Assembly: GCA_964414815.1 (NCBI GenBank) | Contig: CAYPXY010000004.1 | Location: 1-64,000, forward strand | Length of the DNA stretch: 64,000 bases | Direction of reading: 5' to 3' | Source of the DNA: Mariniblastus sp964414815 | GTDB taxonomy: Bacteria; Planctomycetota; Planctomycetia; Pirellulales; Pirellulaceae | Part shown: one piece after another, positions 18,234 to 27,012 of the stretch | Numbering within the stretch: the stretch's first letter is position 1 | How the letters are laid out: each line of letters starts with the position of its first letter | Made by a program: the position numbers and the translations under genes | Notes under the pieces: generated by a model | Seen by the model: the letters and a program-made list of their open reading frames with translations, nothing else | The model's database searches: none | Told to the model about the DNA's origin: nothing

Positions 18234-18713
18234 ATGCCGTGTTTTCCACTTCAGAAAATCATTTCCGGTGGTCAAACAGGCGTGGACCGTGCGGCGCTCG
18301 ATGTCGCCATCTTTCTTGATATCGAACATGGGGGATGGTGCCCGGCAGGTCGGCGAGCGGAAGATGGATGTATTCCCCCGATCTATCAGCTCAAGCAAAC
18401 CAGGTCTCACAAATATTCGGTGCGGACGGAACAAAACGTGGTCGATTCCGACGGAACGTTGATCCTTTATCGAAGCGTCATGACGGGAGGCACGGAATTG
18501 ACCGAGCGATTGGCGCGAAAACACAAACGCCCTCTGCTGTGTATCGATCTTGAGACTGCGACCGATGGCGATCAAGTTGATTTCTGGAATTGGCTTTCTG
18601 CCAACCACATTCAAACGTTGAACATCGCTGGCCCTCGCGAGTCGACTTGCCAAGGGATCGCTTCTCAAGCGGAAAAATTTCTTTGCAAGGCGATTAAGGC
18701 GACCGGCAGGTAA
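18234..18713 (+). CDS. Putative molybdenum cofactor carrier protein
   Basis: A 159-residue protein of the molybdenum-cofactor-carrier family (Rossmann-like fold related to the LOG/lysine-decarboxylase-like group). The diagnostic N terminus KIISGGQTGVDRAALDVA is at residues about 7-24, followed by GWCPAGRRAEDG, and TLILYRSVMTGGTELTE. The family is thought to bind Moco and protect or hand it on. The start at 18234 is chosen because the frame further upstream runs through the repeat arm. No molybdoenzyme gene is adjacent. Confidence 0.85.
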   Translation: MPCFPLQKIISGGQTGVDRAALDVAIFLDIEHGGWCPAGRRAEDGCIPPIYQLKQTRSHKYSVRTEQNVVDSDGTLILYRSVMTGGTELTERLARKHKRPLLCIDLETATDGDQVDFWNWLSANHIQTLNIAGPRESTCQGIASQAEKFLCKAIKATGR

Positions 18714-18754
18714 ACGTTTACCCAAGCCGAATTGTGTTTCCCAGATGCTCGGTT

Positions 18755-18775
18755 GCGAGTCGCGGAGCGACTCGC
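18755..18775. repeat. Palindromic hairpin between convergent genes
   Basis: A perfect 9 bp stem (GCGAGTCGC-GGA-GCGACTCGC) lies between the ends of the molybdenum-carrier gene and the GroES-like gene. It has no U run, so if it terminates transcription it is not a classical intrinsic terminator. It may be another dispersed repeat. Confidence 0.65.
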
Positions 18776-18856
18776 CTACACTGGGGTACGTTTTTATCTG
18801 CCGGTCGGCCTAAGTGCCCACCAAGCGATTTTTGAAGTGTTAGATAATTAACAAAT

Positions 18857-19192
18857 CTACTCAACAGCTTCCCGTCGAAACACGGCCACGATGTCTTCAA
18901 CGGGGACGACAAACAGTTGATTGTCGACCTCGAAATCAACCGGGATCGCACTTTTGGGGTGAAAAAGCACTTTGTCGTACTGCCGCAGCGGCAAATCTTC
19001 GTCTCGTTCGATCGCGCGGGAAATCGTCACGATTCGACCTGTAATCGTCGGAATCTCGGCTGAATCCGGAAGCGCGATGCCACCCTTGGTTTCTTTTTTG
19101 GGAGTATCTTTCCGAACCAGCACGCGCAGTCCGATTGGCTCGACATATTCAAGCTTGGTAGAGCGGGATTTCCCATCCGGCTTTTTAGACAT
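18857..19192 (-). CDS. GroES-like co-chaperonin
   Basis: A 111-residue protein of the GroES (Cpn10) family, which caps the chaperonin folding chamber. The beta-barrel pattern is clear: IGLRVLVRKDTPKKETKGGI with the mobile loop, then YDKVLFHPKSAIPVDFE and the C-terminal VEDIVAVF. It has a basic N-terminal extension of about 15 residues and is more divergent than a main GroES. No groEL gene is next to it, unlike the usual groESL operon, so it may be a specialised second copy. A degenerate arm of the hairpin repeat family lies at 19196-19214, upstream of the ATG. Confidence 0.85.
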   Translation of the reverse strand: MSKKPDGKSRSTKLEYVEPIGLRVLVRKDTPKKETKGGIALPDSAEIPTITGRIVTISRAIERDEDLPLRQYDKVLFHPKSAIPVDFEVDNQLFVVPVEDIVAVFRREAVE

Positions 19193-19486
19193 CAGGTAAC
19201 GCTTCGGGGTTAGTGTGTTAAAACTGGGAATTCGGTAGAAGTACGAAGGTCAGTCGAAAGTTTACCAATAAAACGGAGAATAGAAACAAGGTATCGGTGA
19301 TAAAAATTATCAAATTCCTTGGAAAATTGGAGTTTGGGGTTGTAAAATCAACTTTTTTTGCGACAATCGCTCGGCCAATTCAAAATAACAAACGCCGCCG
19401 TCGTGGCGATGGCGGCGAGCGGATATTCAATTTACTTCCACGCTTCTTAGGGAAGCGTGTTTATTCGAGTTAGAGGTAGCAGAACA
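19193..19486. other. Divergent promoter region with leader hairpins
   Basis: The gap between groES-like (leftward) and bL25 (rightward). It contains AT-rich sequence at 19250-19390, an inverted CGCCGCC/GGCGGCG pair at 19393-19417, and an 8 bp stem-loop CACGCTTC-TTAGG-GAAGCGTG at 19439-19459 followed by TTTATT. The last hairpin sits 27 bases before the bL25 start codon and could be an attenuator or leader element; this is inference. Confidence 0.5.
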
Positions 19487-19768
19487 GTGACAACGTCAAT
19501 ACAAGTGGAGTCGCGGAACGAAACCGGATCGAGCCAAAGTCGAAAGATGCGGCAAAACGGAAATGTACCAGCGATTTTATACGGTAACGGGGGTGAGCCG
19601 GTGATGTTGGCGATTCCACAACTGGAAGTCGGCAAAATCATCAAGTCGGGAGCAAAACAGGTTCAACTGAGTGGTTCGGTCAACGAAGCTGCTGATGTCA
19701 AGGCAATCCAATGGGATACTTTTGGAAGCCAGGTACTGCACATCGATTTCACTCGGACCGCAAATTAG
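19487..19768 (+). CDS. rplY: 50S ribosomal protein bL25 (short form)
   Basis: A 93-residue bL25, the 5S rRNA-binding protein of the large subunit. The N-terminal domain is recognisable (TSIQVESRNETGSSQSRKMR, then VPAILYGNGGEPVMLAI) and ends with QVLHIDFTRT. The long C-terminal CTC extension is absent. The start is GTG with GAGG about ten bases upstream; the frame is open further upstream through the hairpin. It leads a translation/replication cluster with Pth, bS6, SSB and bL9, a common bL25-pth order. Confidence 0.88.
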   Translation: MTTSIQVESRNETGSSQSRKMRQNGNVPAILYGNGGEPVMLAIPQLEVGKIIKSGAKQVQLSGSVNEAADVKAIQWDTFGSQVLHIDFTRTAN

Positions 19769-19830
19769 GCGAACGCTTGATTTCCAGGGAGACGAGCAGA
19801 AAACACGCGACTCTTAGGTGGTAAAATCCT

Positions 19831-20499
19831 TTGATCAACCTGTTTTCATCCTGGTTTCGAAAACCAACGATTGACGCTGTTGATAACATGAAGTTGGTAG
19901 TGGGACTGGGAAATCCCGGCAAGGATTATCAAGGCACCCGGCACAACGTTGGATTTGACGTGGTGGCGGCCTTGAACCACCGACATGGTGCTGGACGACC
20001 CAAGTCGAAATTCAAGGCAGAGGTGGTCGAAACCAGTATTGGAGGCTGTAAAACGGTTCTGGTTTGTCCACTGACGTATATGAATCTCAGCGGGCAGTCG
20101 GTAAAAGCTGCGGTCGATTTTTACAAACTCGGCTTGCAGGATTTGATCGTGATATGTGATGATCTGGCACTGGAGTTGGGGCGGTTGCGAATCCGCCCAT
20201 CCGGGTCGGCGGGAGGCCAGAAAGGACTGGCCAACGTCATTGATCAGCTTGGCAGCGATCAGGTAACCCGACTGCGAGTCGGCATCGGGCGACCCAAATC
20301 GGGAGTGGAGACAGTAAACCATGTTCTCCAGACTTTTTCGAAAAAAGAACAACCAGAAATCGACGTGGCGATCCAGCGAGCCGCCGATGCGGTGGAAATC
20401 TGGATTCGGGAGGGTGTTGAGGCGGCGATGAACAGGTATAATCCTGATCCGTCTGCCGATCCTGCGCCCGAAACCAAAACCAATCGAAATCAAAACTAA
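19831..20499 (+). CDS. pth: Peptidyl-tRNA hydrolase
   Basis: Releases tRNA from prematurely dropped peptidyl-tRNA. The family core MKLVVGLGNPGKDYQGTRHN begins at residue 20, with the catalytic His in TRHNVGFD, and TYMNLSGQSV, VICDDLAL and GGQKGLANVI follow. Two starts are possible: TTG at 19831 with AGGTGG about nine bases upstream, or ATG at 19888, which matches the usual N terminus but lacks a Shine-Dalgarno. The C-terminal tail is Asn/Thr rich and runs into AC-rich sequence preceding rpsF. Confidence 0.93.
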   Translation: MINLFSSWFRKPTIDAVDNMKLVVGLGNPGKDYQGTRHNVGFDVVAALNHRHGAGRPKSKFKAEVVETSIGGCKTVLVCPLTYMNLSGQSVKAAVDFYKLGLQDLIVICDDLALELGRLRIRPSGSAGGQKGLANVIDQLGSDQVTRLRVGIGRPKSGVETVNHVLQTFSKKEQPEIDVAIQRAADAVEIWIREGVEAAMNRYNPDPSADPAPETKTNRNQN

Positions 20500-20567
20500 T
20501 CGAAACCAATCCCAAATCAAAACAAACCCATTTTCGAACGAACGAAAACCAGACAAGGAAACTGACA

Positions 20568-20966
20568 GTGGCTCAAACCGTATACGAAACAATGTTTTTG
20601 CTCAACGCAAATAGCTACGCAAAGGGGCCCGGCACAACGGCGGCCGCAATTGATGAAATCATCACCAACGCGGGGGGGGAAGTCTTGGTCAGCCGTCTGT
20701 GGAATGAGCAAAAATTGGCTTATCCGGTTCAAGGACATCGAAAAGGCGTGTACTGGTTGGCCTATTTCCGAATCGACGGAACCCAGTTGACCAAGCTCAA
20801 CCGGGCCTGTCAGTTGAACGACACGATTTTGCGTCACCTGACGATCAAACTCGATCCACGACTGGTAGAACCGATGATTGCCATTGCCAAAGGCCAAACG
20901 CCTCCGCAGGCTCTCGGCGAACTCGATGTCGAAGAGGAGAGTAGCGAAGAAGTCGTTTCTGCGTAA
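20568..20966 (+). CDS. rpsF: 30S ribosomal protein bS6
   Basis: A 132-residue bS6 with the typical YETMFLLNANSY start and RLWNEQKLAYPVQGHRKGVYWL segment. The GTG start has AAGGAAA eight bases upstream. The C terminus carries an acidic tail (EEESSEEV), as in many bS6 proteins. It is followed by ssb, as in many bacteria. Confidence 0.95.
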   Translation: MAQTVYETMFLLNANSYAKGPGTTAAAIDEIITNAGGEVLVSRLWNEQKLAYPVQGHRKGVYWLAYFRIDGTQLTKLNRACQLNDTILRHLTIKLDPRLVEPMIAIAKGQTPPQALGELDVEEESSEEVVSA

Positions 20967-21036
20967 AATGTTTTTTGTTGGTTGAGTCAGGAAGTCTAGC
21001 CGTTATTTCCAATGTTTAATTAAACAGGAGTGTACT

Positions 21037-21477
21037 ATGGCCAGCTTCAATCGCGTGATCCTTGTCGGAAACGTTACCCGAGATATCGAGTTAAGACATA
21101 TTCCGTCCGGGACGGCTGTGACCGACCTTTCGATCGCGGTCAACGAACGAATCAAACGAAACGAACAGTGGGTGGATGATGTCAACTTTTTTGATGTCAC
21201 CTTGTGGGGGAGAACGGCCGAGATTGCGTCGATGTATCTGCAAAAAGGCTCGCCCGTTCTCATCGAAGGAAGACTGAAACAGGATACTTGGGAACAGGAG
21301 GACGGTCAGAAACGATCCAAGGTCAAAATCATTGGCGAGCGGATGCAGATGCTCGGAGCTAAATCCGGAAATGCACCGCACGCTTCGCCATCTGACTCAA
21401 CCTCCTCCGGATCTTCGTCCGCTCCCGTAGCAACCTCCCTTCAATCCGCTCCTCCGGATGATGAAGTCCCCTTTTAG
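21037..21477 (+). CDS. ssb: Single-stranded DNA-binding protein
   Basis: A 146-residue SSB with the OB-fold N terminus (MASFNRVILVGNVTRDIELR) and a Ser/Pro-rich linker leading to the conserved acidic tip DDEVPF that recruits partner proteins. AGGAG precedes the ATG. It lies between bS6 and bL9. bS18, which often sits here, is missing. Confidence 0.95.
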   Translation: MASFNRVILVGNVTRDIELRHIPSGTAVTDLSIAVNERIKRNEQWVDDVNFFDVTLWGRTAEIASMYLQKGSPVLIEGRLKQDTWEQEDGQKRSKVKIIGERMQMLGAKSGNAPHASPSDSTSSGSSSAPVATSLQSAPPDDEVPF

Positions 21478-21568
21478 TAGCCGGATGTGGATTGATTTCC
21501 AAACCTCCACAATTCATTAATCAACTCATAACGAACACGTAAATCCGAACTCTTAAACCTAAACTCCG

Positions 21569-22093
21569 ATGACTAAGTTAAAGAAGAAAAAGAAAGATCG
21601 ATCCAGCTATAACAAACTGCCAAGGGGTAAAAACCAGGGTGTGGAATTGTTGTTGATCCAAACCGTTGATCACCTCGGCAAACAAGGTGATGTCGTCGAA
21701 GTCAAGCCGGGCTATGCAAATAACTATCTGCTGCCGCAAGGACTGGCTACCATCGCAAGCGACCATCACAAACGAATGGTTGAAAAACACAAAGCGAAGC
21801 TGCATGAAATTGAAATGTCGCGGCTAAAGAAGCTGCGCGATCTGGCGAAATTGATCTCCAAGCAAAGCATTACCATTGAGGCCAATGCGAACGACGAAGG
21901 TCAATTGTACGGAAGTGTTGGGCCGGCCGACATCGTGGCCGCTCTTAAGCAAAACGATATCGTCCTGACCAACGATCAGGTTCGTCTCGAAGGCGTGTTG
22001 AAGGAACTTGGAATGTACACCGTGAAAGTCCATTTGCATCACGAAATCGAGACGGAATTCAAGGTGTGGGTCGTTCCGACCGTTGCCAACTAG
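21569..22093 (+). CDS. rplI: 50S ribosomal protein bL9
   Basis: A 174-residue bL9 with the N-terminal domain (VDHLGKQGDVVEVKPGYANN) joined by the long helix to the C-terminal domain (QLYGSVGPADIVAAL). It carries about 25 extra residues at the N terminus, strongly Lys rich (KLKKKKKDRSS), which is unusual for this protein and probably contacts rRNA. No clear Shine-Dalgarno is seen. A strong terminator follows 56 bases after the stop. Confidence 0.94.
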   Translation: MTKLKKKKKDRSSYNKLPRGKNQGVELLLIQTVDHLGKQGDVVEVKPGYANNYLLPQGLATIASDHHKRMVEKHKAKLHEIEMSRLKKLRDLAKLISKQSITIEANANDEGQLYGSVGPADIVAALKQNDIVLTNDQVRLEGVLKELGMYTVKVHLHHEIETEFKVWVVPTVAN

Positions 22094-22149
22094 CCGCAAA
22101 AAAAAAATGCGGAGCGGACATTCGCCGCAACAAATGAATGTCTATAATC

Positions 22150-22176
22150 AAGCTCGGCCATTGGCCGAGCTTTTTT
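22150..22176 (+). terminator. Intrinsic terminator after bL9
   Basis: A 10 bp perfect stem (AAGCTCGGCC / GGCCGAGCTT) with a three-base loop followed by a T run. It separates the ribosomal cluster from dnaB 34 bases further on, so dnaB either has its own promoter within this short gap or depends on read-through. Confidence 0.92.
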
Positions 22177-22210
22177 AATAATTTGACAGCAAGTTAATAG
22201 GGAACACAGG

Positions 22211-23674
22211 ATGGCAACGGAACGTAACGGAATGTCGCCGAAGACTCCAGCGGATCGAAAGGCGCGATTGAATGATCGACGCCCCTCGAAGAAACGAGCC
22301 GTCTCCATTGCGGAGGCGATCGAACGACAGCCTCCGTTCAGCATGGACGCCGAAGTGGGGGTTTTGGGAAGCATCATGTTGGCACCGGATGTCTGTGATG
22401 AAGTGGTCAACCTGCTGCGTAAAGAAGACTTCTACGACGAAGGACATCAGGTGTTGTTCGAATGCCTGATGGAGATGCATGGCAACGGCAAGAAAATTGA
22501 TATTGTCCTGTTGAGGGAAATGCTGATCAGCAAAGGCCACTTTGAAATGGTTGGCGGAGCTGCCGGACTGGCCCAACTGTTTACTTCTGTTCCTCACGCT
22601 GCCCACGCAACCCACTACGCAAACATCGTTCGCAGCAAAGCCACCGCGCGTAATCTGATTTCGACTTGCGGAGAACTGTTATCCGAAGCCTATCGCCCCG
22701 AACGAGACCCCAACGAGTTGCTCAACGATGCCGAACAGCGAGTGTTCGCCATTCGGGAAAGCCGCCAATCCTCCAATCTGGTTCACATCGATGAAGTGCT
22801 GCACACGGCGATGGAACGTCTGGACGCTCGGATGCAAGGCAAGGCCCTCGAGGGAACGGTCGAGACCGGATTTACACAACTCGATGAACTGACCGGTGGG
22901 CTGCACGCTTCGGAGTTGGTCATTCTGGCCGCCCGTCCGAGTATGGGAAAGACAGCATTTGCGATGAACATTGCGGAGAATGTTTCTTACAAACTGCAGC
23001 AACCCGTACTGTTTGTCAGTCTCGAAATGTCCGCCATCGAGCTGATTGACCGCTTGTTGTGCTCGGTGGCGCGGGTCAATGGACACCAACTTCGGGCAGG
23101 GACACTGAATTCAGCCGACCGAAAACGTTTGCTTGAATTTGCCGGTCAGTTGAGTACGATTCCTCTGTTCATCGACGACTCTCCCACTCGCAACATTTCT
23201 GAAATTGCAGGGGCGGCTCGGCGAATCAAGCGAAAGCAAGGAAAATTGGGGCTGATCGTGATCGACTACCTGCAGCTGATTCAGCCCGATTCGGCGTCGG
23301 ATCCGCGACAGGAGCAAGTCGCCAAGATCGCTCGCCGGTTGAAGGCGCTTGCTCGCGAGCTGAAAACACCCGTACTCTGTTTGTCGCAGCTCAACCGACA
23401 GACCGAGGAGACTCGCGACCATCGACCGAAACTGAGCCATCTCCGGGAGTCGGGCGCGATCGAGCAGGATGCGGACGTCGTCATGTTCGTTCACCGCGAG
23501 GCGTATTACCACAAGGGGGAAGCGGATTCCGGTGTTAGTGACACGGAAGCGTTGATTATCATTGAGAAACAGCGTAACGGCCCGACCGGTGACGTTGAAT
23601 TACATTGGGAAGCCAAACATACCCGTTTCGGCAACCGCGCTCCGGCGCGGTACGACGCGCTGGATGAATTTTAG
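22211..23674 (+). CDS. dnaB: Replicative DNA helicase DnaB
   Basis: A 487-residue hexameric helicase that unwinds DNA at the replication fork. The N-terminal collar domain begins at about residue 35 (PPFSMDAEVGVLGSIML). The RecA-like ATPase domain has ARPSMGKTAFAMNIA as its P-loop, SLEMSAIELIDRL, and the Walker B region LIVIDYLQLIQP. There is no sign of an intein. The last 11 bases overlap the start of bpt. Confidence 0.96.
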   Translation: MATERNGMSPKTPADRKARLNDRRPSKKRAVSIAEAIERQPPFSMDAEVGVLGSIMLAPDVCDEVVNLLRKEDFYDEGHQVLFECLMEMHGNGKKIDIVLLREMLISKGHFEMVGGAAGLAQLFTSVPHAAHATHYANIVRSKATARNLISTCGELLSEAYRPERDPNELLNDAEQRVFAIRESRQSSNLVHIDEVLHTAMERLDARMQGKALEGTVETGFTQLDELTGGLHASELVILAARPSMGKTAFAMNIAENVSYKLQQPVLFVSLEMSAIELIDRLLCSVARVNGHQLRAGTLNSADRKRLLEFAGQLSTIPLFIDDSPTRNISEIAGAARRIKRKQGKLGLIVIDYLQLIQPDSASDPRQEQVAKIARRLKALARELKTPVLCLSQLNRQTEETRDHRPKLSHLRESGAIEQDADVVMFVHREAYYHKGEADSGVSDTEALIIIEKQRNGPTGDVELHWEAKHTRFGNRAPARYDALDEF

Positions 23675-24398
23675 CAACGTGGACAACGACCTGGTCATCG
23701 TCGATGAAACCGAACCCTGCCCCTACATTGAAGGGCAGTTGGCTCGTCTACCGTTAACCGTCCCCGATCGTATCATCACTCTCGCTGAAGCCGATCGCCG
23801 TCTGGCATTAGGCCATCGGCGCACGGGAGAATACGTCTATCAGACGCAATGCCCGAACTGTGTGGCCTGTGAACCGATCCGGATTCCCGTGCCTGAGTTC
23901 GAATTCAGCAAGAGCCACAAACGGGTGCTACGCCGAGGCGATGAAAAGTTTGCTCAGCAATTGGGCCCCCTGAAGGCAGATTCGACTCGCGTGAGTTTGT
24001 TCAACCGACACCGAAAGTTACGGGGACTGGCGAAACGGGATGCCGATATTGATTTCGAAGAGTACGCATGGGGATTCGTTCGCAGTTGTTTCACTTCGTT
24101 CGAAATCACCTACTACCTGGGCAGTCGCCTGGTCTGTCTGGCGGTGTGCGACGTGGGCGAAACGAGTCTCTCGGCAGTCTACACGTTCTACGAACCCAAG
24201 CTTGCCGATGACAGCCTTGGCACCTATTCGATTCTCAAGCAGATCGAGTTTTGCCAATCCCAAGGCTTACAGCATCTCTATCTGGGATACTACGTTGAGG
24301 AGTGCCGCAGCATGAAATACAAGGCCCGCTTCCTGCCGCACGAACGGTTACTTGACGGAGCATGGGTTCGATTCGAAAAAGATTCGGAGCGGGCGTGA
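23664..24398 (+). CDS. bpt: Aspartate/glutamate leucyltransferase (bacterial N-end rule)
   Basis: A 244-residue leucyl-tRNA-protein transferase of the Bpt/Ate family, which adds Leu to proteins with N-terminal Asp or Glu and so directs them to ClpAP-type degradation. Markers are CPYIEGQLARLP, the TQCPNCVACEPIRIPV cysteine cluster near residues 60-75, and YYVEECRSMKYKARFLPHE in the GNAT-like C-terminal half. It overlaps the dnaB stop by 11 bases, so translational coupling is likely. Confidence 0.92.
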   Translation: MNFSNVDNDLVIVDETEPCPYIEGQLARLPLTVPDRIITLAEADRRLALGHRRTGEYVYQTQCPNCVACEPIRIPVPEFEFSKSHKRVLRRGDEKFAQQLGPLKADSTRVSLFNRHRKLRGLAKRDADIDFEEYAWGFVRSCFTSFEITYYLGSRLVCLAVCDVGETSLSAVYTFYEPKLADDSLGTYSILKQIEFCQSQGLQHLYLGYYVEECRSMKYKARFLPHERLLDGAWVRFEKDSERA

Positions 24399-24410
24399 GT
24401 GATTTTCCAC

Positions 24411-26555
24411 CTACGGCTTCTTCAGCACGCAGCCTGTAATTCGCCAGCCATCTTCTTCAACTTCGGTCACCCAGCCGGAAACGCCCAAATAGGGAGCGAT
24501 ACTTTTCTGAAAATCTTCCGGCAGCGTTGTGCCATCGATTTTCTGAGTCCGAGCGCCCGGCGTTGCGCCATCCAGGTTGGATTCATGCAGCCGATTTAGT
24601 AATCGCCCAACCATGGTGGGAGATTGGGCCATCTTGCCGCTGCGAAGGACTTCATAGTTGGCTTCGAGCATTCGGTCGAGCCGCACAAAGCGGCGAAAAC
24701 TAACCTTGTCGTTATCGGTCAACTGACCCAAAGTATCTTTCACACGAATGTAGTCTTCAGCATCCTTGAGCCGCTTAAATCGCGTGGCACTGACCAACTG
24801 CCGCATAAACTGTCGTTCATTGGCGACGATCAAAATTCCGTTGTGAACAAACATGTAGCGTTTTTGAAACAGGTGAAATCGCTCGGCTTCCTCTTCCTCT
24901 TCGGGATCATCAAGTCCAAATCCTGGAGGTGGTGTGTACTGGTCGTCGGGATCGAGTTGCTGCGTCGGATCGACTTCAATCCCCCGTTTACCTGCCAGCG
25001 TAACCCAGGAACTTCCCTTAGCGGCTTTTTTCAGTGAGTTCAAGACGTAGTCAACGTCCGCATCGGCTTTCAGAGGAATGCCAATCGCCATCCGCTCACT
25101 CGCTTCCGTCACCGGGTGTTCCGTCGTGGAGAAAACAAACATCTGGCCGTCGGTCATTCCGATCAGTTTCACCACATCGATTTGAAACTCGGGTTCGGTC
25201 TTGAATTCATCCAGCATTCGCTTGAATGCGCCTTCCTCCATCACGGAGTCATAGATGTAACCCACGCCATTGAGCAAGCGTGATAAGTCCCAACTTCCAC
25301 CAAAAAATCCACCCGCAGAATCCGGGATCATTGCATGAGGTTCGGTCGCGCCTTCTTTTTGCTTGGCAAAGTCAATCAGTTCGAAAAAACGTTTCTGTTG
25401 TTCCGTCAGATTGTCTTGGGGAGCCAGTGCAAAGGTACGGCTGAGCATTTCCAGCTCCTGATCCTTGGCACTCATGGCAATACCGATGTTGCCACCGATC
25501 CCTCGGAGGACATCGAATCCGATATTTTCCAGTACCTTTGCCCAGTCGTTGCTGTGCCTGCGAATTTCCTGATCTTCATCATTCACTTGCTGGATCAAAC
25601 GAGCATAGCCCGATGGATCGATGTACCAACTGAATTGGGGTTGATTCCCGAACAGTTCCGTCTCCTGCATGATGCGGGAAAAGGTTGGATTGGCGCTGAG
25701 CGTCATCGACTGATTGATTTTGTCGGGGGCCGCCAGGCGACGCAGGATGTCGCGGAAAATTTCTTCGTTGTCGGCAATCAGCAACCAGCCCTGACAAGTG
25801 GCCTGAAAGCGGTTTCGAACCTGACGAATCCGTTTGGGGTTCTGAATGGCAACTTTCTGGACATCAACACCGCCGATCTGCAATGTCTCAATTTTGCCAT
25901 GCCGATTCTTGACCACTTCGCTATTGATTTCATCGAGCATCTCGGCAGCTTTGTCTTCGTTGCCCGTCACATCGACCAGAATCACCAGTCCGTGCGACCC
26001 CCGTGCAGCTTGGCCTTCTACCAGGTCCTGCAAAACACCCGCAAAACATATTTCACCGGTCTGGATTTGACGGATGCTTTCGATCTTGATTCCAGCTCGC
26101 AGATTTTTTTCGTCCAACGTCGCCCGGATCTGCTTGGTCAGTTCCTCGACAAAGGGGCTTACTTCCGGATCGTCGGCCAGTCTGGCCAACTGGGTGCGGT
26201 TGAAATGCTCTTCGAAGTCCGTGGTGTTCGGAACCGAGAACCACGCGCGAGTGGATGCCGGCAGCAACTCCGTGCTGCGTAATGAAGACTTGGTGATGTC
26301 CGTCTCGGACTCGGGCAAGATGTCATCCTGTAGCTCAACGATGGGCTTGGCATCAGATTTAGATTCCTCGTCCTGGGTGGTCTGCGTATCCTGGGGATTC
26401 GCCTCGAGCCAGGTCGATTCCTTTGGATGACTGGCCGCTCGGTGGCTGGTCACTGGATGCCAGGCCATCGCGCGGCTCGCCGACGATGCTCCCGTTCCCA
26501 CCAAGCTCATCGACAGTCCCAAACAAATTAGATATTGAAGTAAGCGCAAGCTCAC
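24411..26555 (-). CDS. Large secreted protein, planctomycete type, unknown function
   Basis: A 714-residue protein with a signal peptide (LRLLQYLICLGLSMSLVGTG). The start is a GTG preceded by an ideal AAGGAG six bases upstream; the frame upstream of it is not used. The body alternates alpha/beta segments describing a surface-like fold repeated twice (for example GLVILVDVTGNEDKAAEML and the later MAIGIPLKADADVDYVLN). An acidic stretch DDPEEEEEAE lies at about residue 570. It may belong to the DUF3352-like group of secreted proteins, but I could not confirm that. It converges on bpt. Confidence 0.7.
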   Translation of the reverse strand: MSLRLLQYLICLGLSMSLVGTGASSASRAMAWHPVTSHRAASHPKESTWLEANPQDTQTTQDEESKSDAKPIVELQDDILPESETDITKSSLRSTELLPASTRAWFSVPNTTDFEEHFNRTQLARLADDPEVSPFVEELTKQIRATLDEKNLRAGIKIESIRQIQTGEICFAGVLQDLVEGQAARGSHGLVILVDVTGNEDKAAEMLDEINSEVVKNRHGKIETLQIGGVDVQKVAIQNPKRIRQVRNRFQATCQGWLLIADNEEIFRDILRRLAAPDKINQSMTLSANPTFSRIMQETELFGNQPQFSWYIDPSGYARLIQQVNDEDQEIRRHSNDWAKVLENIGFDVLRGIGGNIGIAMSAKDQELEMLSRTFALAPQDNLTEQQKRFFELIDFAKQKEGATEPHAMIPDSAGGFFGGSWDLSRLLNGVGYIYDSVMEEGAFKRMLDEFKTEPEFQIDVVKLIGMTDGQMFVFSTTEHPVTEASERMAIGIPLKADADVDYVLNSLKKAAKGSSWVTLAGKRGIEVDPTQQLDPDDQYTPPPGFGLDDPEEEEEAERFHLFQKRYMFVHNGILIVANERQFMRQLVSATRFKRLKDAEDYIRVKDTLGQLTDNDKVSFRRFVRLDRMLEANYEVLRSGKMAQSPTMVGRLLNRLHESNLDGATPGARTQKIDGTTLPEDFQKSIAPYLGVSGWVTEVEEDGWRITGCVLKKP

Positions 26556-26808
26556 GAAAATCTCCTTAAAGAAGTTAAAACTACCAAGGTTTATCGGTAC
26601 AACAAAACCTGGCAGGGAAACCAATTTCCCAATTCATTATCGTTTTACTGGCTTGCCCAGTCAGAACCAACGGCAAATTTTTACCAGCCTGAACAAGCGA
26701 TAACATCATAACATTTTTAGGGTTTCGTGTTGACTGGAATGTCAGGCGAGTCGGGGCTATGAAAAAAGCCTATTTCAGGGCCTCACTGGGGAAGATTTTC
26801 GGTAACCG

Positions 26809-26900
26809 CCAAGCCAAGCTGTGTAGCCGCAAGCCGAAGCCGACTACAAGGGGGTGGTAGCTACCTTACATAGCCGATCGGCCAATGATTGATGTGAGGA
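26809..26900 (-). repeat. Partial copy C of the 255 bp inverted-repeat element
   Basis: Its left end carries the element terminus (GTGTAGCCGCAAGCCGAAGC) and continues with diverged sequence alignable to copies A (31991) and B (38001) for about 90 bases, then the similarity fades. The far half and the second terminal repeat are missing. Confidence 0.7.
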
Positions 26901-26938
26901 AAACCCATGAATGGTTACACCTTTTGTATCTATCGACA

Positions 26939-26981
26939 ATTGTTCTACAATGTGCCCCGTGTTCAGACATTGTCCTACAAT
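26939..26981. promoter_or_regulatory. Paired 13 bp palindromes, candidate operators of purB
   Basis: ATTGTTCTACAAT at 26939-26951 and ATTGTCCTACAAT at 26969-26981 are perfect 5+3+5 palindromes exactly 30 bp apart, about three helical turns. Each contains TACAAT, a good -10 match, so a bound repressor would block the promoter. A weak -35 (TTGTAT, 26924) precedes the first with 16 bp spacing. The same palindrome recurs at 46747. The regulator is unknown; a BlaI/MecI-type repressor is one possibility. Confidence 0.6.
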
Positions 26982-27012
26982 GTGTCAATTGCGTCCGACC
27001 TTGTGGTCATCC

